Assembly: GCA_000621185.1 (NCBI GenBank)
Contig: KK211223.1
Coordinates: 534,076 to 598,075, forward strand
Source: Franconibacter pulveris DSM 19144
GTDB lineage: Bacteria > Pseudomonadota > Gammaproteobacteria > Enterobacterales > Enterobacteriaceae
Length of the DNA: 64,000 nt
Reading direction: 5' to 3'
Each line of letters opens with the position of its first letter. Within the stretch, counting starts at the first letter, position 1. The notes beneath the pieces are model-generated. The model worked only from the letters and a program-made list of their open reading frames with translations. It ran no database searches and was not told the DNA's origin. Shown here piece after piece: positions 43,060 to 53,650 of this stretch. The position numbers and the translations under genes were made by a program.

Positions 43060-46000
43060 ATGGCTGAACCTCGTTTTGTGCACCTGCGGGTGCACAGTGA
43101 CTATTCCATGATCGACGGACTGGCAAAGACGGGGCCGCTGGTAAAAAAGGCGGCCGCGCTCGGCATGCCTGCGCTGGCCATAACTGACTTCACTAACCTT
43201 TGCGGGCTGGTGAAGTTTTACGGCGGCGCGCACGGCGTAGGGATGAAACCGATAATCGGCGCTGATTTTAACGTCCAGAGCGAGCTGTTGGGTGATGAAT
43301 TCACCCACCTGACTGTCCTTGCCGCGAACAATACCGGTTACCAGAACCTGACACTGCTTATCTCCAGAGCCTACCAGCGTGGTTACGGCCCCGCTGGCCC
43401 GTGGATCGACCGCGGATGGCTGGCTGAGCTGAATGAGGGCTTGATCCTGCTCTCAGGCGGCAGAATGGGCGATGTAGGCAAAAGCCTGTTGCGCGGCAAT
43501 GGCGCGCTGGTGGATCAGTGCGTGGAGTTCTATCAGCACTATTTCGCCGATCGTTACTACCTGGAGCTGGTGCGCACCGGGCGTGCGGATGAAGAAAACT
43601 ACCTGCACGCCGCCGTCCGGCTGGCGGAAGAGAAAGGATTGCCGGTTGTCGCTACCAATGACGTACGGTTTATCGACCCTTCTGACTTCGACGCGCATGA
43701 AATCCGCGTCGCCATCCATGATGGCTTTACGCTGGATGACCCTAAACGCCCGCGCTTCTACTCCACGCAGCAGTACATGCGTACAGAAGAGGAGATGTGC
43801 GAGCTCTTCGCCGATATCCCGGAGGCGCTGGAAAACAGCGTAGAGATAGCCCGTCGCTGTAATGTCACCGTGCGCCTTGGCGAATACTTCCTGCCGCAGT
43901 TCCCGACCGGTGATATGACCACCGAAGATTTTCTGGTGAAGAAATCGAAGGAAGGTTTGGAAGATCGACTGGAATTTTTGTTCCCCGACCCGGCGGTACG
44001 CGCCGAGAAGCGTCGGGAATATGATGAACGCCTGGACATTGAACTTCAGGTTATCAACCAGATGGGCTTTCCGGGCTACTTCCTTATCGTTATGGAGTTT
44101 ATCCAGTGGTCGAAGGATAACGGCATTCCGGTAGGGCCAGGCCGTGGTTCCGGTGCGGGCTCGCTTGTGGCCTACGCGCTAAAGATTACCGACCTCGATC
44201 CGCTGGAATTCGACCTGCTGTTTGAGCGTTTCCTTAACCCCGAACGTGTCTCAATGCCTGACTTTGACGTCGACTTCTGCATGGAGAAGCGCGACCAGGT
44301 GATTGAACACGTGGCGGATATGTACGGGCGCGACGCGGTATCGCAAATCATTACCTTCGGCACCATGGCGGCGAAAGCGGTTATCCGCGACGTGGGCCGT
44401 GTGTTAGGCCACCCGTATGGCTTTGTTGACCGCATCTCCAAGCTTATTCCGCCCGATCCGGGTATGACGCTTGCCAAAGCGTTCGAGGCGGAGCCGCAGC
44501 TGCAGGAGATTTATGATGCCGATGAAGAGGTTAAAGCGCTCATCGACATGGCGCGCAAGCTTGAAGGGGTGACGCGTAACGCCGGTAAGCACGCCGGCGG
44601 CGTGGTTATCGCGCCGACTAAAATTACCGATTTTGCGCCGCTTTACTGCGACGAAATGGGGCATCATCCGGTTACCCAGTTTGATAAAAACGATGTGGAA
44701 TACGCGGGGCTGGTGAAGTTTGACTTCCTCGGGCTGCGTACGCTTACCATCATCAACTGGGCGCTGGATATGATTAACGCCCGCCGCGCGAAGCAGGGCC
44801 TTGAGCCCATCGATATCGCCGCCATTCCGCTGGACGATAAAAAAAGCTTCGACATGCTGCAGCGCTCGGAAACCACTGCGGTGTTCCAGCTTGAATCGCG
44901 CGGCATGAAAGACCTGATTAAGCGCCTGCAGCCTGACTGCTTCGAAGATATGATCGCGCTCGTGGCGCTCTTCCGTCCGGGCCCGCTGCAGTCCGGCATG
45001 GTGGATAACTTTATCGACCGTAAGCACGGGCGTGAGGCTATCTCTTATCCTGATATTCAGTGGCAGCATGAAAGCCTGAAACCTGTACTGGAGCCGACCT
45101 ACGGCATCATCCTTTATCAGGAACAGGTCATGCAGATAGCCCAGGTGCTTTCGGGGTATACGCTGGGCGGCGCGGATATGCTGCGCCGTGCGATGGGTAA
45201 GAAAAAGCCTGAGGAGATGGCTAAGCAGCGTTCTATCTTTGAAGACGGCGCGAAGAAAAACGGCGTTGACGGCGAGCTGGCGATGAAAATCTTTGACCTC
45301 GTTGAGAAATTCGCGGGTTACGGATTTAACAAGTCGCACTCGGCAGCCTATGCGCTGGTTTCTTACCAGACGCTGTGGCTCAAGGCGCACTATCCGGCAG
45401 AGTTTATGGCGGCGGTAATGACTGCGGACATGGACAACACCGATAAGGTTGTCGGTCTGGTGGACGAGTGCTGGCGCATGGGGCTGAAAGTCCTGCCGCC
45501 GGATATTAACTCCGGGCTTTACCAGTTCCACGTGAACGACGACGGTGAAATCGTTTACGGCATCGGCGCGATTAAAGGCGTAGGCGAAGGCCCGATTGAA
45601 GCGATTATTGAAGCGCGCAACAAAGACGGCTATTTCCGCGAGCTGTTTGACCTCTGCGCCCGTACGGACACCAAAAAGCTGAACCGCCGCGTGCTGGAGA
45701 AGCTGATTATGTCCGGCGCGTTCGATCGTCTGGGGCCGCACCGCGCGGCGCTAATGAATTCGCTGGGCGACGCGCTGAAAGCCGCCGATCAGCATGCCAA
45801 AGCCGAAGCCATCGGTCAGGCGGATATGTTCGGTGTGCTGGCGGAAGAGCCGGAGCAGATAGAGCAATCTTACGCCAGCTGTCAGCCGTGGCCGGAGCAG
45901 GTGGTGCTGGATGGCGAGCGTGAAACGCTGGGGCTGTACTTAACTGGCCACCCCATCAACCAGTACCTGAAAGAAATTGAGCGTTATGTCGGCGGCATGA

Positions 46001-46542
46001 GGCTTAAAGATATGCATCCGACCGAACGTGGCAAAGTGACCACGGCGGCGGGGCTTGTGATTTCCGCGCGGGTTATGGTCACCAAGCGCGGCAATCGTAT
46101 CGGCATCTGTACGCTGGATGACCGTTCAGGGCGTCTGGAGGTGATGTTGTTCACCGACGCGCTGGAGAAATACCAGCAGTTGCTGGAGAAAGACCGAATC
46201 CTGATCGTTAGCGGACAGGTCAGCTTTGATGACTTCAGCGGAGGGCTTAAAATGACCGCCCGCGAAGTCATGGACATTGACGAAGCCCGCGAAAAGTATG
46301 CGCGCGGGCTTGCTATCTCGCTGACGGACAGGCAAATTGATGACCAGCTTTTAAACCGTCTCCGTCAGTCTCTGGAACCCCATCGTTCGGGGACAATTCC
46401 AGTACATCTCTACTATCAGAGGGCGGACGCCCGTGCGCGGTTGCGTTTCGGCGCGACGTGGCGTGTCTCGCCAAGCGATCGTTTACTTAACGATCTGCGT
46501 GGCCTGATTGGTTCGGAGCAGGTGGAACTGGAATTTGACTGA
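43060..46542 (+). CDS. dnaE: DNA polymerase III alpha subunit
   Basis: The 1160-residue C-family replicative polymerase. Order: PHP domain at the N-terminus ([13 protein letters not shown]), the palm with catalytic Asp residues in MPDFDVDF and a third Asp near VKFDFLGL, fingers, the beta-clamp-binding peptide QADMFGV near residue 924, an OB fold, and the tau-binding C-terminus ending EQVELEFD. Length equals E. coli DnaE. The last 27 bp are repeated 95 bp further on, next to a REP-like palindrome. Confidence 0.98.
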   Translation: MAEPRFVHLRVHSDYSMIDGLAKTGPLVKKAAALGMPALAITDFTNLCGLVKFYGGAHGVGMKPIIGADFNVQSELLGDEFTHLTVLAANNTGYQNLTLLISRAYQRGYGPAGPWIDRGWLAELNEGLILLSGGRMGDVGKSLLRGNGALVDQCVEFYQHYFADRYYLELVRTGRADEENYLHAAVRLAEEKGLPVVATNDVRFIDPSDFDAHEIRVAIHDGFTLDDPKRPRFYSTQQYMRTEEEMCELFADIPEALENSVEIARRCNVTVRLGEYFLPQFPTGDMTTEDFLVKKSKEGLEDRLEFLFPDPAVRAEKRREYDERLDIELQVINQMGFPGYFLIVMEFIQWSKDNGIPVGPGRGSGAGSLVAYALKITDLDPLEFDLLFERFLNPERVSMPDFDVDFCMEKRDQVIEHVADMYGRDAVSQIITFGTMAAKAVIRDVGRVLGHPYGFVDRISKLIPPDPGMTLAKAFEAEPQLQEIYDADEEVKALIDMARKLEGVTRNAGKHAGGVVIAPTKITDFAPLYCDEMGHHPVTQFDKNDVEYAGLVKFDFLGLRTLTIINWALDMINARRAKQGLEPIDIAAIPLDDKKSFDMLQRSETTAVFQLESRGMKDLIKRLQPDCFEDMIALVALFRPGPLQSGMVDNFIDRKHGREAISYPDIQWQHESLKPVLEPTYGIILYQEQVMQIAQVLSGYTLGGADMLRRAMGKKKPEEMAKQRSIFEDGAKKNGVDGELAMKIFDLVEKFAGYGFNKSHSAAYALVSYQTLWLKAHYPAEFMAAVMTADMDNTDKVVGLVDECWRMGLKVLPPDINSGLYQFHVNDDGEIVYGIGAIKGVGEGPIEAIIEARNKDGYFRELFDLCARTDTKKLNRRVLEKLIMSGAFDRLGPHRAALMNSLGDALKAADQHAKAEAIGQADMFGVLAEEPEQIEQSYASCQPWPEQVVLDGERETLGLYLTGHPINQYLKEIERYVGGMRLKDMHPTERGKVTTAAGLVISARVMVTKRGNRIGICTLDDRSGRLEVMLFTDALEKYQQLLEKDRILIVSGQVSFDDFSGGLKMTAREVMDIDEAREKYARGLAISLTDRQIDDQLLNRLRQSLEPHRSGTIPVHLYYQRADARARLRFGATWRVSPSDRLLNDLRGLIGSEQVELEFD
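46514..46540 (+). repeat. Direct repeat copy 1, 3' end of dnaE
   Basis: These 27 bp encode the last residues of DnaE up to its stop codon and are repeated at 46609-46635 with a single mismatch (26 of 27 identical; A against G in the Glu codon). This copy is in frame and in use. Confidence 0.95.
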
Positions 46543-46554
46543 TGCGTATGCATC
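46541..46554. repeat. Short palindrome after dnaE
   Basis: GATGC and GCATC pair around GTAT, beginning inside the dnaE stop codon (TGA at 46540-46542). It marks the left end of the inserted segment. Confidence 0.6.
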
Positions 46555-46577
46555 CACGTTTCCCGGGTTCTGAATCA

Positions 46578-46611
46578 CCGGGCCGGTAGCCGCGAGGCCT
46601 GCCAGGCCCGG
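46578..46611. repeat. REP-like palindrome between dnaE and accA
   Basis: CCGGGCC pairs with GGCCCGG, and the inner GGTAG pairs with CTGCC, leaving one bulged A and one G-T pair: about 12 bp with a 9-nt loop in 34 nt. Size, GC content and the bulge recall enterobacterial REP elements, but the bases do not match a REP class I can name. Confidence 0.55.
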
Positions 46612-46635
46612 AGCAGGTGGAACTGGAGTTTGACT
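46609..46635 (+). repeat. Direct repeat copy 2, dead copy of dnaE 3' end
   Basis: This out-of-gene copy could still be read as PEQVELEFD followed by TAA. It is followed by TAATACAGGAATA and the accA start, the junction I recall between dnaE and accA in E. coli. So this copy probably marks the ancestral end of dnaE. Confidence 0.9.
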
Positions 46636-46649
46636 AATACAGGAATATT

Positions 46650-47609
46650 ATGAGTCTGAATTTCCTTGATTTTGAACAGCCGATTGCAGAGCTGGAAGCG
46701 AAAATCGATTCCCTGACCGCTGTAGGCCGTCAGGATGAAAAACTGGATATTAACATCGACGAAGAGGTGCATCGTCTGCGCGAAAAAAGCGTAGAGCTCA
46801 CCCGTAAGATTTTCGCCGATCTGGGCGCATGGCAGATTGCGCAACTGGCGCGTCATCCGCTGCGCCCTTATACCCTTGATTATGTTCGTCTGGCGTTTGA
46901 TGAGTTCGATGAACTGGCTGGCGACCGCGCTTACGCCGACGATAAAGCCATTGTCGGCGGCATCGCGCGTCTGGATGGCCGCCCGGTGATGATAATTGGC
47001 CACCAGAAAGGACGTGAAACCAAAGAAAAAATCCGCCGCAACTTTGGTATGCCGGCGCCGGAAGGCTACCGTAAAGCGCTGCGCCTGATGGAGATGGCCG
47101 AGCGTTTCAATATGCCGATTATTACCTTCATCGATACCCCGGGCGCCTATCCGGGCGTGGGCGCGGAAGAGCGCGGCCAGTCTGAAGCCATCGCCCGCAA
47201 CCTGCGTGAAATGTCCCGCCTGAAAGTGCCGGTTATCTGCACCGTTATCGGCGAAGGCGGCTCCGGCGGCGCGCTGGCTATCGGCGTGGGCGACAAAGTC
47301 AACATGCTGCAGTACAGCACTTATTCCGTTATTTCACCGGAAGGCTGTGCATCTATTCTGTGGAAAAGCGCGGATAAAGCGCCGCTCGCTGCAGAAGCGA
47401 TGGGCATTATCGCGCCGCGTCTGAAAGAGCTGAAGCTCATTGACTCCGTGATTGGCGAACCGCTCGGCGGCGCGCACCGCAATCCGGAAGCGATGGCGCA
47501 ATCGCTGAAGGCGCAATTGCTGGCAGATCTGGCGGATCTCGATGTACTGAGCAAAGAAGACCTGCTTAACCGTCGTTATCAGCGTCTGATGAGCTACGGT
47601 TACGCTTGA
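46650..47609 (+). CDS. accA: Acetyl-CoA carboxylase carboxyltransferase subunit alpha
   Basis: The 319-residue alpha subunit pairs with AccD to transfer carboxyl from biotin to acetyl-CoA, the first committed step of fatty acid synthesis. The crotonase-like core has [11 protein letters not shown] near residue 117 and the oxyanion glycines in [12 protein letters not shown]. The ATG follows AGGAA. It ends the long envelope run and has a good terminator. Confidence 0.98.
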   Translation: MSLNFLDFEQPIAELEAKIDSLTAVGRQDEKLDINIDEEVHRLREKSVELTRKIFADLGAWQIAQLARHPLRPYTLDYVRLAFDEFDELAGDRAYADDKAIVGGIARLDGRPVMIIGHQKGRETKEKIRRNFGMPAPEGYRKALRLMEMAERFNMPIITFIDTPGAYPGVGAEERGQSEAIARNLREMSRLKVPVICTVIGEGGSGGALAIGVGDKVNMLQYSTYSVISPEGCASILWKSADKAPLAAEAMGIIAPRLKELKLIDSVIGEPLGGAHRNPEAMAQSLKAQLLADLADLDVLSKEDLLNRRYQRLMSYGYA

Positions 47610-47635
47610 TTCTCCGACTTTTTCCATTTCTCTCT

Positions 47636-47662
47636 AAAGGCTGACTTTTGTCAGCCTTTTTT
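47636..47662 (+). terminator. accA terminator
   Basis: AAAGGCTGAC and GTCAGCCTTT form a perfect 10-bp stem with loop TTTT, then more T. It isolates the chitinase gene from the envelope operon. Confidence 0.92.
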
Positions 47663-47801
47663 AATCTATTTATTTTGTGATCGGTCTCAACGAGACGGCA
47701 GGCGTTCTCGTTTCGCTTCACTAGACTCCATTTATCTGCGATGTCTGTCGCAGAACGGTGAAATTGTTTTCTCAGCACCTCACCCTTTCGGAGTAATCGC
47801 T

Positions 47802-49622
47802 ATGAGCATGAAACGAGCCGCACTCGGCGCAGTCGCGGCGGGCCTTTTTCTGCATACCCCGCCCGCCTCTTCTGCGCTTCTGGAAGCCAGCAGTGAACCT
47901 TACCCCGTAAATTCCGCTGATTTACAAAAGAAAGAACAGGAGCTAACCAGCTTCCCGCTAATGAAATCGGTAAAAGCATCGATTCAGACGCTGGATAACG
48001 ATAGCGTGGAAAACATCGCGCCAGGGAATGCCAGTAATCCCGACAACGTAAAGCGAGTGGAAAGCATCCTCAAAAGCGCTGACTGGGACTATCTCTTCCC
48101 TCTTCGTGCGCCGGAGTACACCTACACCAATTTTTTGAAGGCAATCGGTAAATTCCCGGCGGTTTGCGGCAGCTATAGCGATGGTCGTAATAGCGAGGCG
48201 ATTTGCCGTAAATCGTTAGCGACAATGTTTGCGCACTTTGCTCAGGAAACGGGTGGACATGAGAGTTGGCGTCCAGAGCAGGAGTGGCGACAGGCGCTGG
48301 TTTACCTGCGAGAAATGGGCTGGACCGAGGGGCAAAAGGGGGGCTATAACGGCGAGTGCAATCCTGATGTCTGGCAGGGGCAGACCTGGCCCTGCGGTAA
48401 GGACAAAGATGGCGACTTTGTGAGTTATTTTGGGCGAGGCGCTAAACAGCTTTCTTATAACTACAACTACGGTCCTTTTTCCGATGCGATGTTCGGCACG
48501 GTGCGCACATTGCTTGATAAGCCTGAAATGGTGGCGGATACGTGGCTTAACCTTGCCAGCGCTATCTTTTTCTTTGTCTACCCGCAGCCGCCCAAACCCA
48601 GCATGATGCACGTTATTGACGGCACATGGACGCCCAACGATCACGACAAGTCTAACGGTCTGGTGCCGGGTTTTGGCGTCACTATCCAGATTATTAACGG
48701 CGGCGTAGAGTGCGGCGGCCCTACGGAAAACGCCCAGTCGCTTAATCGTATCGCCTATTACAAAGAGTTCGCTAAATACCTGAAAGTTAACGTCCCTGCT
48801 AACGAAGTGCTGGGCTGTAAAGGGATGAAGCAGTTCGACAGCGGCGGTGCCGGGGCGCTGCCCATTTACTGGGAGCAGGATTGGGGCTGGAGCGCGCAAA
48901 CGCCTTCAGGTCAAACTTACGCTTGCCAGCTGGTGGGCTATCAGACGCCTTTCAGCGCTTTTAAAGAGGGCGATTATGCAAACTGCGTGAAGCATTTCTT
49001 CAACGTTAAAGTGGTGGACGACGCCAGCGGAAATACCACGCCGCAACCCTCTCCTGAACCCCAGCCTTCACCGGAGCCGCAACCTTCGCCAGAGCCGCAA
49101 CCTTCACCGGAGCCGCAACCTTCACCGGAGCCTTCGCTTAACGTCGCGCCTGTGGCGATGATTGCAGGCCCTGTTGGCGCAGTGGAAGCGGGCAGTAAAG
49201 TTTCGCTTAGCGCGGAAGGCTCAACCGATGAGAATGGCGATGCGCTCACCTATAAATGGATGTCGCAGGATGGGCAGACGGTCAGCGGCAAAGATAAATC
49301 CGTAATTATTTTTGATGCGCCAGAAAAAACGCAGGATGCACAATACGTTATCAGCCTGACGGTGGATGATGGCCAGTTAAGCAGCACTGCCTCCTATACG
49401 CTTAATGTGAAGGCGAAAGCCTCAGCGCCTTCAGGCGGTGGGTCGACAAATTATCCGGCATGGAGCAGTACACAAAAATGGAACTCCGGCGATATCGTCA
49501 TTAACCACGGCAAACTCTATCAGTGTAAGCCTTTCCCGTATGGCGGCTGGTGTAATACCGCGCCGGCTTATTACGAACCGGGAGCAGGTCTTGCGTGGCA
49601 GGATGCCTGGACTGCTCTGTAA
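47802..49622 (+). CDS. Secreted GH19 chitinase with PKD and chitin-binding domains
   Basis: The 606-residue protein has a signal peptide ending near PPASSA, a GH19 catalytic domain (about residues 80-410) with the likely acid Glu149 in HFAQETGGHE, plus YFGRGAKQLSYNYNYG and QIINGGVECG motifs; a Pro/Glu/Gln/Ser linker of five QPSPEP units (415-444); a PKD-type domain (about 446-535); and a C-terminal CBM5/12-type chitin-binding module (about 551-606) with YPAW, YQCKPFP and WQDAW. It should hydrolyse chitin outside the cell; the export route is not shown, though type II secretion is usual. Not present at this place in E. coli K-12. ATG lies after CGGAGTAATCGCT. Confidence 0.88.
   Translation: MSMKRAALGAVAAGLFLHTPPASSALLEASSEPYPVNSADLQKKEQELTSFPLMKSVKASIQTLDNDSVENIAPGNASNPDNVKRVESILKSADWDYLFPLRAPEYTYTNFLKAIGKFPAVCGSYSDGRNSEAICRKSLATMFAHFAQETGGHESWRPEQEWRQALVYLREMGWTEGQKGGYNGECNPDVWQGQTWPCGKDKDGDFVSYFGRGAKQLSYNYNYGPFSDAMFGTVRTLLDKPEMVADTWLNLASAIFFFVYPQPPKPSMMHVIDGTWTPNDHDKSNGLVPGFGVTIQIINGGVECGGPTENAQSLNRIAYYKEFAKYLKVNVPANEVLGCKGMKQFDSGGAGALPIYWEQDWGWSAQTPSGQTYACQLVGYQTPFSAFKEGDYANCVKHFFNVKVVDDASGNTTPQPSPEPQPSPEPQPSPEPQPSPEPQPSPEPSLNVAPVAMIAGPVGAVEAGSKVSLSAEGSTDENGDALTYKWMSQDGQTVSGKDKSVIIFDAPEKTQDAQYVISLTVDDGQLSSTASYTLNVKAKASAPSGGGSTNYPAWSSTQKWNSGDIVINHGKLYQCKPFPYGGWCNTAPAYYEPGAGLAWQDAWTAL
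49044..49133 (+). repeat. Five 18-bp tandem repeats in the chitinase linker
   Basis: Five in-frame 18-bp units each encode QPSPEP. Units differ at third positions, so the array is not fresh. Copy number may vary between strains. Confidence 0.9.
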
Positions 49623-49628
49623 ACGCGT

Positions 49629-49653
49629 AACGCCAGCGCCCGTCGCTGGCGTT
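49629..49653. other. Perfect hairpin between chitinase and ldcC
   Basis: AACGCCAGCG and CGCTGGCGTT pair perfectly around CCCGT. AACAACTATG follows on the plus strand, so there is no T run. It begins 7 bp after the chitinase stop and ends 44 bp before ldcC. It may be a degenerate terminator or mRNA-stabilising hairpin. Confidence 0.5.
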
Positions 49654-49696
49654 AACAACTATGCTTACCAGATGCATTTTTGCCAGGAGGTAAGCA

Positions 49697-51835
49697 GTGA
49701 ACATCATCGCCATCATGGGGCCGCACGGCGCATTTTATAAAGACGAGCCGATTGACGAGCTCCAGAATGCGCTTCAGCGTCAGGGTTTCCAGGTTATCTG
49801 GCCGAAAAACAGCACCGATCTGCTGAAGTTTATCGAGCATAACCCGCGCATCTGCGGCGTGATTTTTGACTGGGACGAATACAGTCTCGATCTCTGTAGC
49901 GAAATCAATCGCCTCAACGAATACCTGCCGCTTTATGCCTTTATCAACACCCATTCCTCGCTCGATGTCAGCGTTAACGAAATGCGCATGGCGCTGTGGT
50001 TTTTTGAATACGCATTAGGCGCGGCGGAAGATATCGCCACGCGCATCCGGCAATATACCAATGAGTATCTCGACAACATCACGCCGCCTTTTACCAAAGC
50101 GCTGTTTACCTATGTAAAAGAAGGCAAATACACCTTCTGTACGCCCGGACATATGGCGGGCACGGCGTATCAGAAAAGCCCGGTAGGTTGCCTGTTTTAT
50201 GATTTCTTCGGCGGCAATACGCTGAAGGCGGATGTCTCCATTTCCGTCACTGAACTGGGCTCGCTGCTGGATCATACCGGCCCGCATCTGGAGGCGGAGG
50301 AGTACATCGCCCGCACCTTCGGCGCCGAGCAAAGCTATATGGTGACTAATGGCACCTCCACGTCGAACAAAATTGTCGGCATGTATGCCGCGCCTGCCGG
50401 CAGCACAATGCTGGTTGATCGCAACTGCCATAAGTCGTTAACCCATCTGTTGATGATGAGCGACATCGTGCCTCTCTGGCTGAAGCCGACCCGCAACGCG
50501 CTGGGCATTCTGGGCGGTATTCCAAAACATGAATTCAGCCGCGCTTCGATTGAAGAGAAAGTCGGGCAGACGAAAAATGCCAGCTGGCCGGTGCATGCGG
50601 TTATCACTAACTCCACTTACGACGGGCTGCTTTACAACACCAACTGGATCAAGCGCACGCTTGATGTACCCTCAATTCATTTCGATTCCGCCTGGGTGCC
50701 CTATACCCACTTTCATCCTATTTATCAGGGCAAAAGCGGCATGAGCGGCGAGCGTATTCCGGGCAAAGTCTTCTTTGAAACGCAGTCCACCCATAAAATG
50801 TTGGCCGCGTTTTCTCAGGCCTCGCTGATACATATTAAAGGCGATTACGACGAAGAAACCTTTAACGAAGCCTACATGATGCATACCACCACGTCGCCGA
50901 GCTACCCGCTGGTGGCATCCATCGAAACCGCGGCGGCGATGCTGCGCGGCAACCCGGGCAGAAGATTGATTAACCGTTCGGTCGAGCGTGCGCTGCATTT
51001 CCGTAAAGAGGTGCAGCGGCTGCGGGAGGAATCAGACAGCTGGTTCTTCGATATCTGGCAACCGGAAGAAATTAATGAAGCGGATTGCTGGCCCATCGCG
51101 CCGGGCGAGACGTGGCACGGTTTTAACGATGCCGATGATGACCACATGTATCTCGACCCGGTCAAAGTCACCATCCTTACGCCGGGCATGGACGAACAGG
51201 GAAACATGGCGGAAGAGGGGATCCCGGCTGCGCTGGTGGCCAAATTTCTCGACGAGCGCGGCGTGGTCGTAGAGAAAACCGGCCCTTACAATCTGCTCTT
51301 TTTATTCAGCATCGGCATTGATAAAACCCGGGCGATGAGCCTGTTGCGCGGCCTGACTGAGTTTAAACGCGCCTATGACCTGAACCTGCGGGTGAAAAAT
51401 ATGCTGCCCGACCTTTACGCCGAGGACCCGGACTTTTATCGCAACATGCGTATCCAGACGCTGGCGCGCGGCATTCACGATCTTATTAAACAGCATGATA
51501 TGGCGAGCCTGATGCTGCGCGCTTTCGACGTATTGCCGGAAATGAAGCTCACCCCTCACGAAATGTACCAGCAGCAGGTAAAAGGCAACGTGGAGACGGT
51601 GGAGATAGAAAAGCTCATCAACCGGGTTTCCGCTAATATGATCCTGCCGTACCCGCCCGGCGTGCCGCTGGTGATGCCAGGCGAGATGATCACTCAGGAG
51701 AGCCGCGCCGTGCTCGATTTCTTGCTCATGCTCTGTTCCATCGGCAAACACTATCCTGGTTTTGAGACCGATATTCACGGCGCGAAACTGGGAGACGACG
51801 GCGTTTACCGTGTACGTGTCCTAAAAAATAGCTAA
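49697..51835 (+). CDS. ldcC: Lysine decarboxylase LdcC
   Basis: The 712-residue PLP decarboxylase converts lysine to cadaverine. An N-terminal wing domain (1-130), the core with the PLP lysine Lys367 in ETQSTHKML, and a C-terminal domain follow the LdcI/CadA pattern, and the location after accA points to the constitutive LdcC. The start is GTG with CAGGAGG upstream. No transporter or regulator of a cad system is adjacent, which fits the LdcC call. Confidence 0.95.
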   Translation: MNIIAIMGPHGAFYKDEPIDELQNALQRQGFQVIWPKNSTDLLKFIEHNPRICGVIFDWDEYSLDLCSEINRLNEYLPLYAFINTHSSLDVSVNEMRMALWFFEYALGAAEDIATRIRQYTNEYLDNITPPFTKALFTYVKEGKYTFCTPGHMAGTAYQKSPVGCLFYDFFGGNTLKADVSISVTELGSLLDHTGPHLEAEEYIARTFGAEQSYMVTNGTSTSNKIVGMYAAPAGSTMLVDRNCHKSLTHLLMMSDIVPLWLKPTRNALGILGGIPKHEFSRASIEEKVGQTKNASWPVHAVITNSTYDGLLYNTNWIKRTLDVPSIHFDSAWVPYTHFHPIYQGKSGMSGERIPGKVFFETQSTHKMLAAFSQASLIHIKGDYDEETFNEAYMMHTTTSPSYPLVASIETAAAMLRGNPGRRLINRSVERALHFRKEVQRLREESDSWFFDIWQPEEINEADCWPIAPGETWHGFNDADDDHMYLDPVKVTILTPGMDEQGNMAEEGIPAALVAKFLDERGVVVEKTGPYNLLFLFSIGIDKTRAMSLLRGLTEFKRAYDLNLRVKNMLPDLYAEDPDFYRNMRIQTLARGIHDLIKQHDMASLMLRAFDVLPEMKLTPHEMYQQQVKGNVETVEIEKLINRVSANMILPYPPGVPLVMPGEMITQESRAVLDFLLMLCSIGKHYPGFETDIHGAKLGDDGVYRVRVLKNS

Positions 51836-51892
51836 CCCCTTGTTTTGCTATTAACGGCTGGTTAACGTTCGGAAAAAGCAAAAGGAGAGAGC

Positions 51893-52282
51893 ATGCTGGG
51901 TTTAAAACAGATTCACCATATCGCCATCATCGCGACGGATTACGAAAAGAGTAAGGCTTTTTACTGCGACATTCTCGGCTTTACGCTGCTGTCAGAAGTG
52001 TACCGCGAAGCGCGGGATTCCTGGAAAGGCGACCTGGCGTTAAACGGCCAGTATGTCATTGAGCTTTTCTCGTTCCCGTTCCCGCCCGCTCGCCCCAGCC
52101 GGCCCGAAGCCTGCGGCCTGCGCCATCTCGCATTTAGCGTGGAGGATGTCGACCAGGCGGCCGCGCATCTGGAAAGCCGCGGCGTGAAATGCGAAGCGGT
52201 GCGCGTTGATGAGCTGACGGGTAAGCGTTTTACGTTCTTCAACGACCCGGACGGTCTGCCGCTGGAGCTTTATCAGCAGTAA
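51893..52282 (+). CDS. yaeR: VOC-superfamily (glyoxalase-like) protein YaeR
   Basis: The 129-residue protein has two beta-alpha-beta-beta-beta modules. Metal-site residues typical of the fold appear as His in QIHHIAI, Glu in YVIELFS, His in GLRHLAF and Glu in LPLELYQ, suggesting a divalent metal. E. coli YaeR is the counterpart; its substrate is unknown. ATG follows AAAGGAGAG. It lies between ldcC and tilS, 63 bp upstream of tilS. Confidence 0.92.
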   Translation: MLGLKQIHHIAIIATDYEKSKAFYCDILGFTLLSEVYREARDSWKGDLALNGQYVIELFSFPFPPARPSRPEACGLRHLAFSVEDVDQAAAHLESRGVKCEAVRVDELTGKRFTFFNDPDGLPLELYQQ

Positions 52283-52345
52283 GACTTGCCCGAACCTGCA
52301 ATGCCCGGTAACGTGCCGGGCATACTCCTCATTTTTCGCTGCGTT

Positions 52346-53650
52346 ATGACCACTCTTTCACTCACTTCTCTGCATCCTTTTCGCCATTTGCTGGTGGCGT
52401 TCAGCGGTGGCCTAGATTCCACCGTGCTGCTGCATGAGCTTGTGCGTTTGCGCGAAACCGGGTCGCCGCTGACACTGCGCGCCATTCACATCCATCACGG
52501 CATCAGTCCGCATGCTGATAGCTGGGTTGCGCATTGCAGGCGGGTTTGCGAAGGCCTGAACGTGCCGCTTACGGTTCGTCGCGTGCAGCTCGAGCAGGAA
52601 GGACTCGGGCTGGAGGCGCAGGCGCGCAAGGCGCGTTACGCCGCTTTTGCTGACGCTTTGCAGCCTGGTGAGGCGCTGGTAACGGCGCAGCATCAGGACG
52701 ATCAGTGCGAGACGCTGTTGCTGGCGCTCAAGCGCGGCAGCGGCCCGGCGGGGCTGGCGGCGATGCCGGAAAGACTCGCTTTCGCCGGGACGTTTATTCT
52801 GCGTCCTTTGCTTAACACCTCGCGCGCGCAGCTGGAGCGGTATGCGCAGGCGCATCATCTGGTGTGGATTGACGATGAGAGTAATCAGGACGACAGCTAC
52901 GACCGTAACTTTTTGCGGTTGCGCGTATTGCCGCTGCTGGCGTCGCGTTGGCCCCATTTTGCCGAAGCGGCAGCGCGCAGCGCGCAGCTTTGCGGCGAAC
53001 AGGAGCAACTGCTGGATGAGCTGCTGGGCGAAGAGCTCGCCGCCTTAACGGGAGAGCAGGGCGAGCTTCGTCTTGCTCCGCTTGCCGCGGTGAGCGACAG
53101 CCGGCGCGGGGCCCTGCTGCGGCGCTGGTTTGCCGCGCACAGCGCTCAAATGCCTTCCCGCGCCGCGCTGCAACGGCTGTGGGACGAGGTGGCGCAAAGC
53201 CGTGAAGATGCCTGTCCGCGTTTGCAGTTTGGCCGCTATGAAGTGCGTCGTTATCAGGAGGCGCTCTGGTGGGTGCCAATGCGTCCAGGGCAGGGCGATC
53301 GCATCATTGGTTGGGAAAAGCCCTGGCAACCGCTTGTGCTGCCGGACGGGCTGGGCCAACTGACAACGGGCGACACGGGTACGCGTGTGCGCGTACCAGG
53401 GGCCGATGAACGCGTAACGGTGCGCTTTCGCGCCAGTGGGACTCTGTATATTGTCGGTCGCGAACGGGGACGTAGCCTGAAAAAACTCTGGCAAGAGTTG
53501 CGCGTTCCCCCCTGGCGGCGCGACACTACGCCTTTGATTTTTTATGGTGAGCAACTTATCTGCGCCCCTGGCATATTTGTCACCCGTGAGGGCGCGGCGC
53601 AGGCGCAAACAGGCTGGCATATAGACTGGCGAAAGGAGCAAGACGAATGA
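52346..53650 (+). CDS. tilS: tRNA(Ile)-lysidine synthetase
   Basis: The 434-residue enzyme attaches lysine to C34 of the tRNA(Ile) with CAU anticodon, changing both its codon and its charging identity. The PP-loop is [10 protein letters not shown] near residue 15; two C-terminal TilS domains follow. An in-frame ATG 20 codons upstream is possible, but MTTLSLTS gives family length. Its stop overlaps the start of the downstream cytochrome gene as ATGA, so the two are coupled. Confidence 0.96.
   Translation: MTTLSLTSLHPFRHLLVAFSGGLDSTVLLHELVRLRETGSPLTLRAIHIHHGISPHADSWVAHCRRVCEGLNVPLTVRRVQLEQEGLGLEAQARKARYAAFADALQPGEALVTAQHQDDQCETLLLALKRGSGPAGLAAMPERLAFAGTFILRPLLNTSRAQLERYAQAHHLVWIDDESNQDDSYDRNFLRLRVLPLLASRWPHFAEAAARSAQLCGEQEQLLDELLGEELAALTGEQGELRLAPLAAVSDSRRGALLRRWFAAHSAQMPSRAALQRLWDEVAQSREDACPRLQFGRYEVRRYQEALWWVPMRPGQGDRIIGWEKPWQPLVLPDGLGQLTTGDTGTRVRVPGADERVTVRFRASGTLYIVGRERGRSLKKLWQELRVPPWRRDTTPLIFYGEQLICAPGIFVTREGAAQAQTGWHIDWRKEQDE

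Noticed and set aside
44404..45741. Open frame of about 445 codons opposite dnaE
   Set aside because: Fully inside the dnaE coding region and without family features.
49044..49133. Tandem 18-bp units as a possible CRISPR or satellite
   Set aside because: Units are contiguous with no spacers and stay in frame; they encode the Pro-rich linker of the chitinase.
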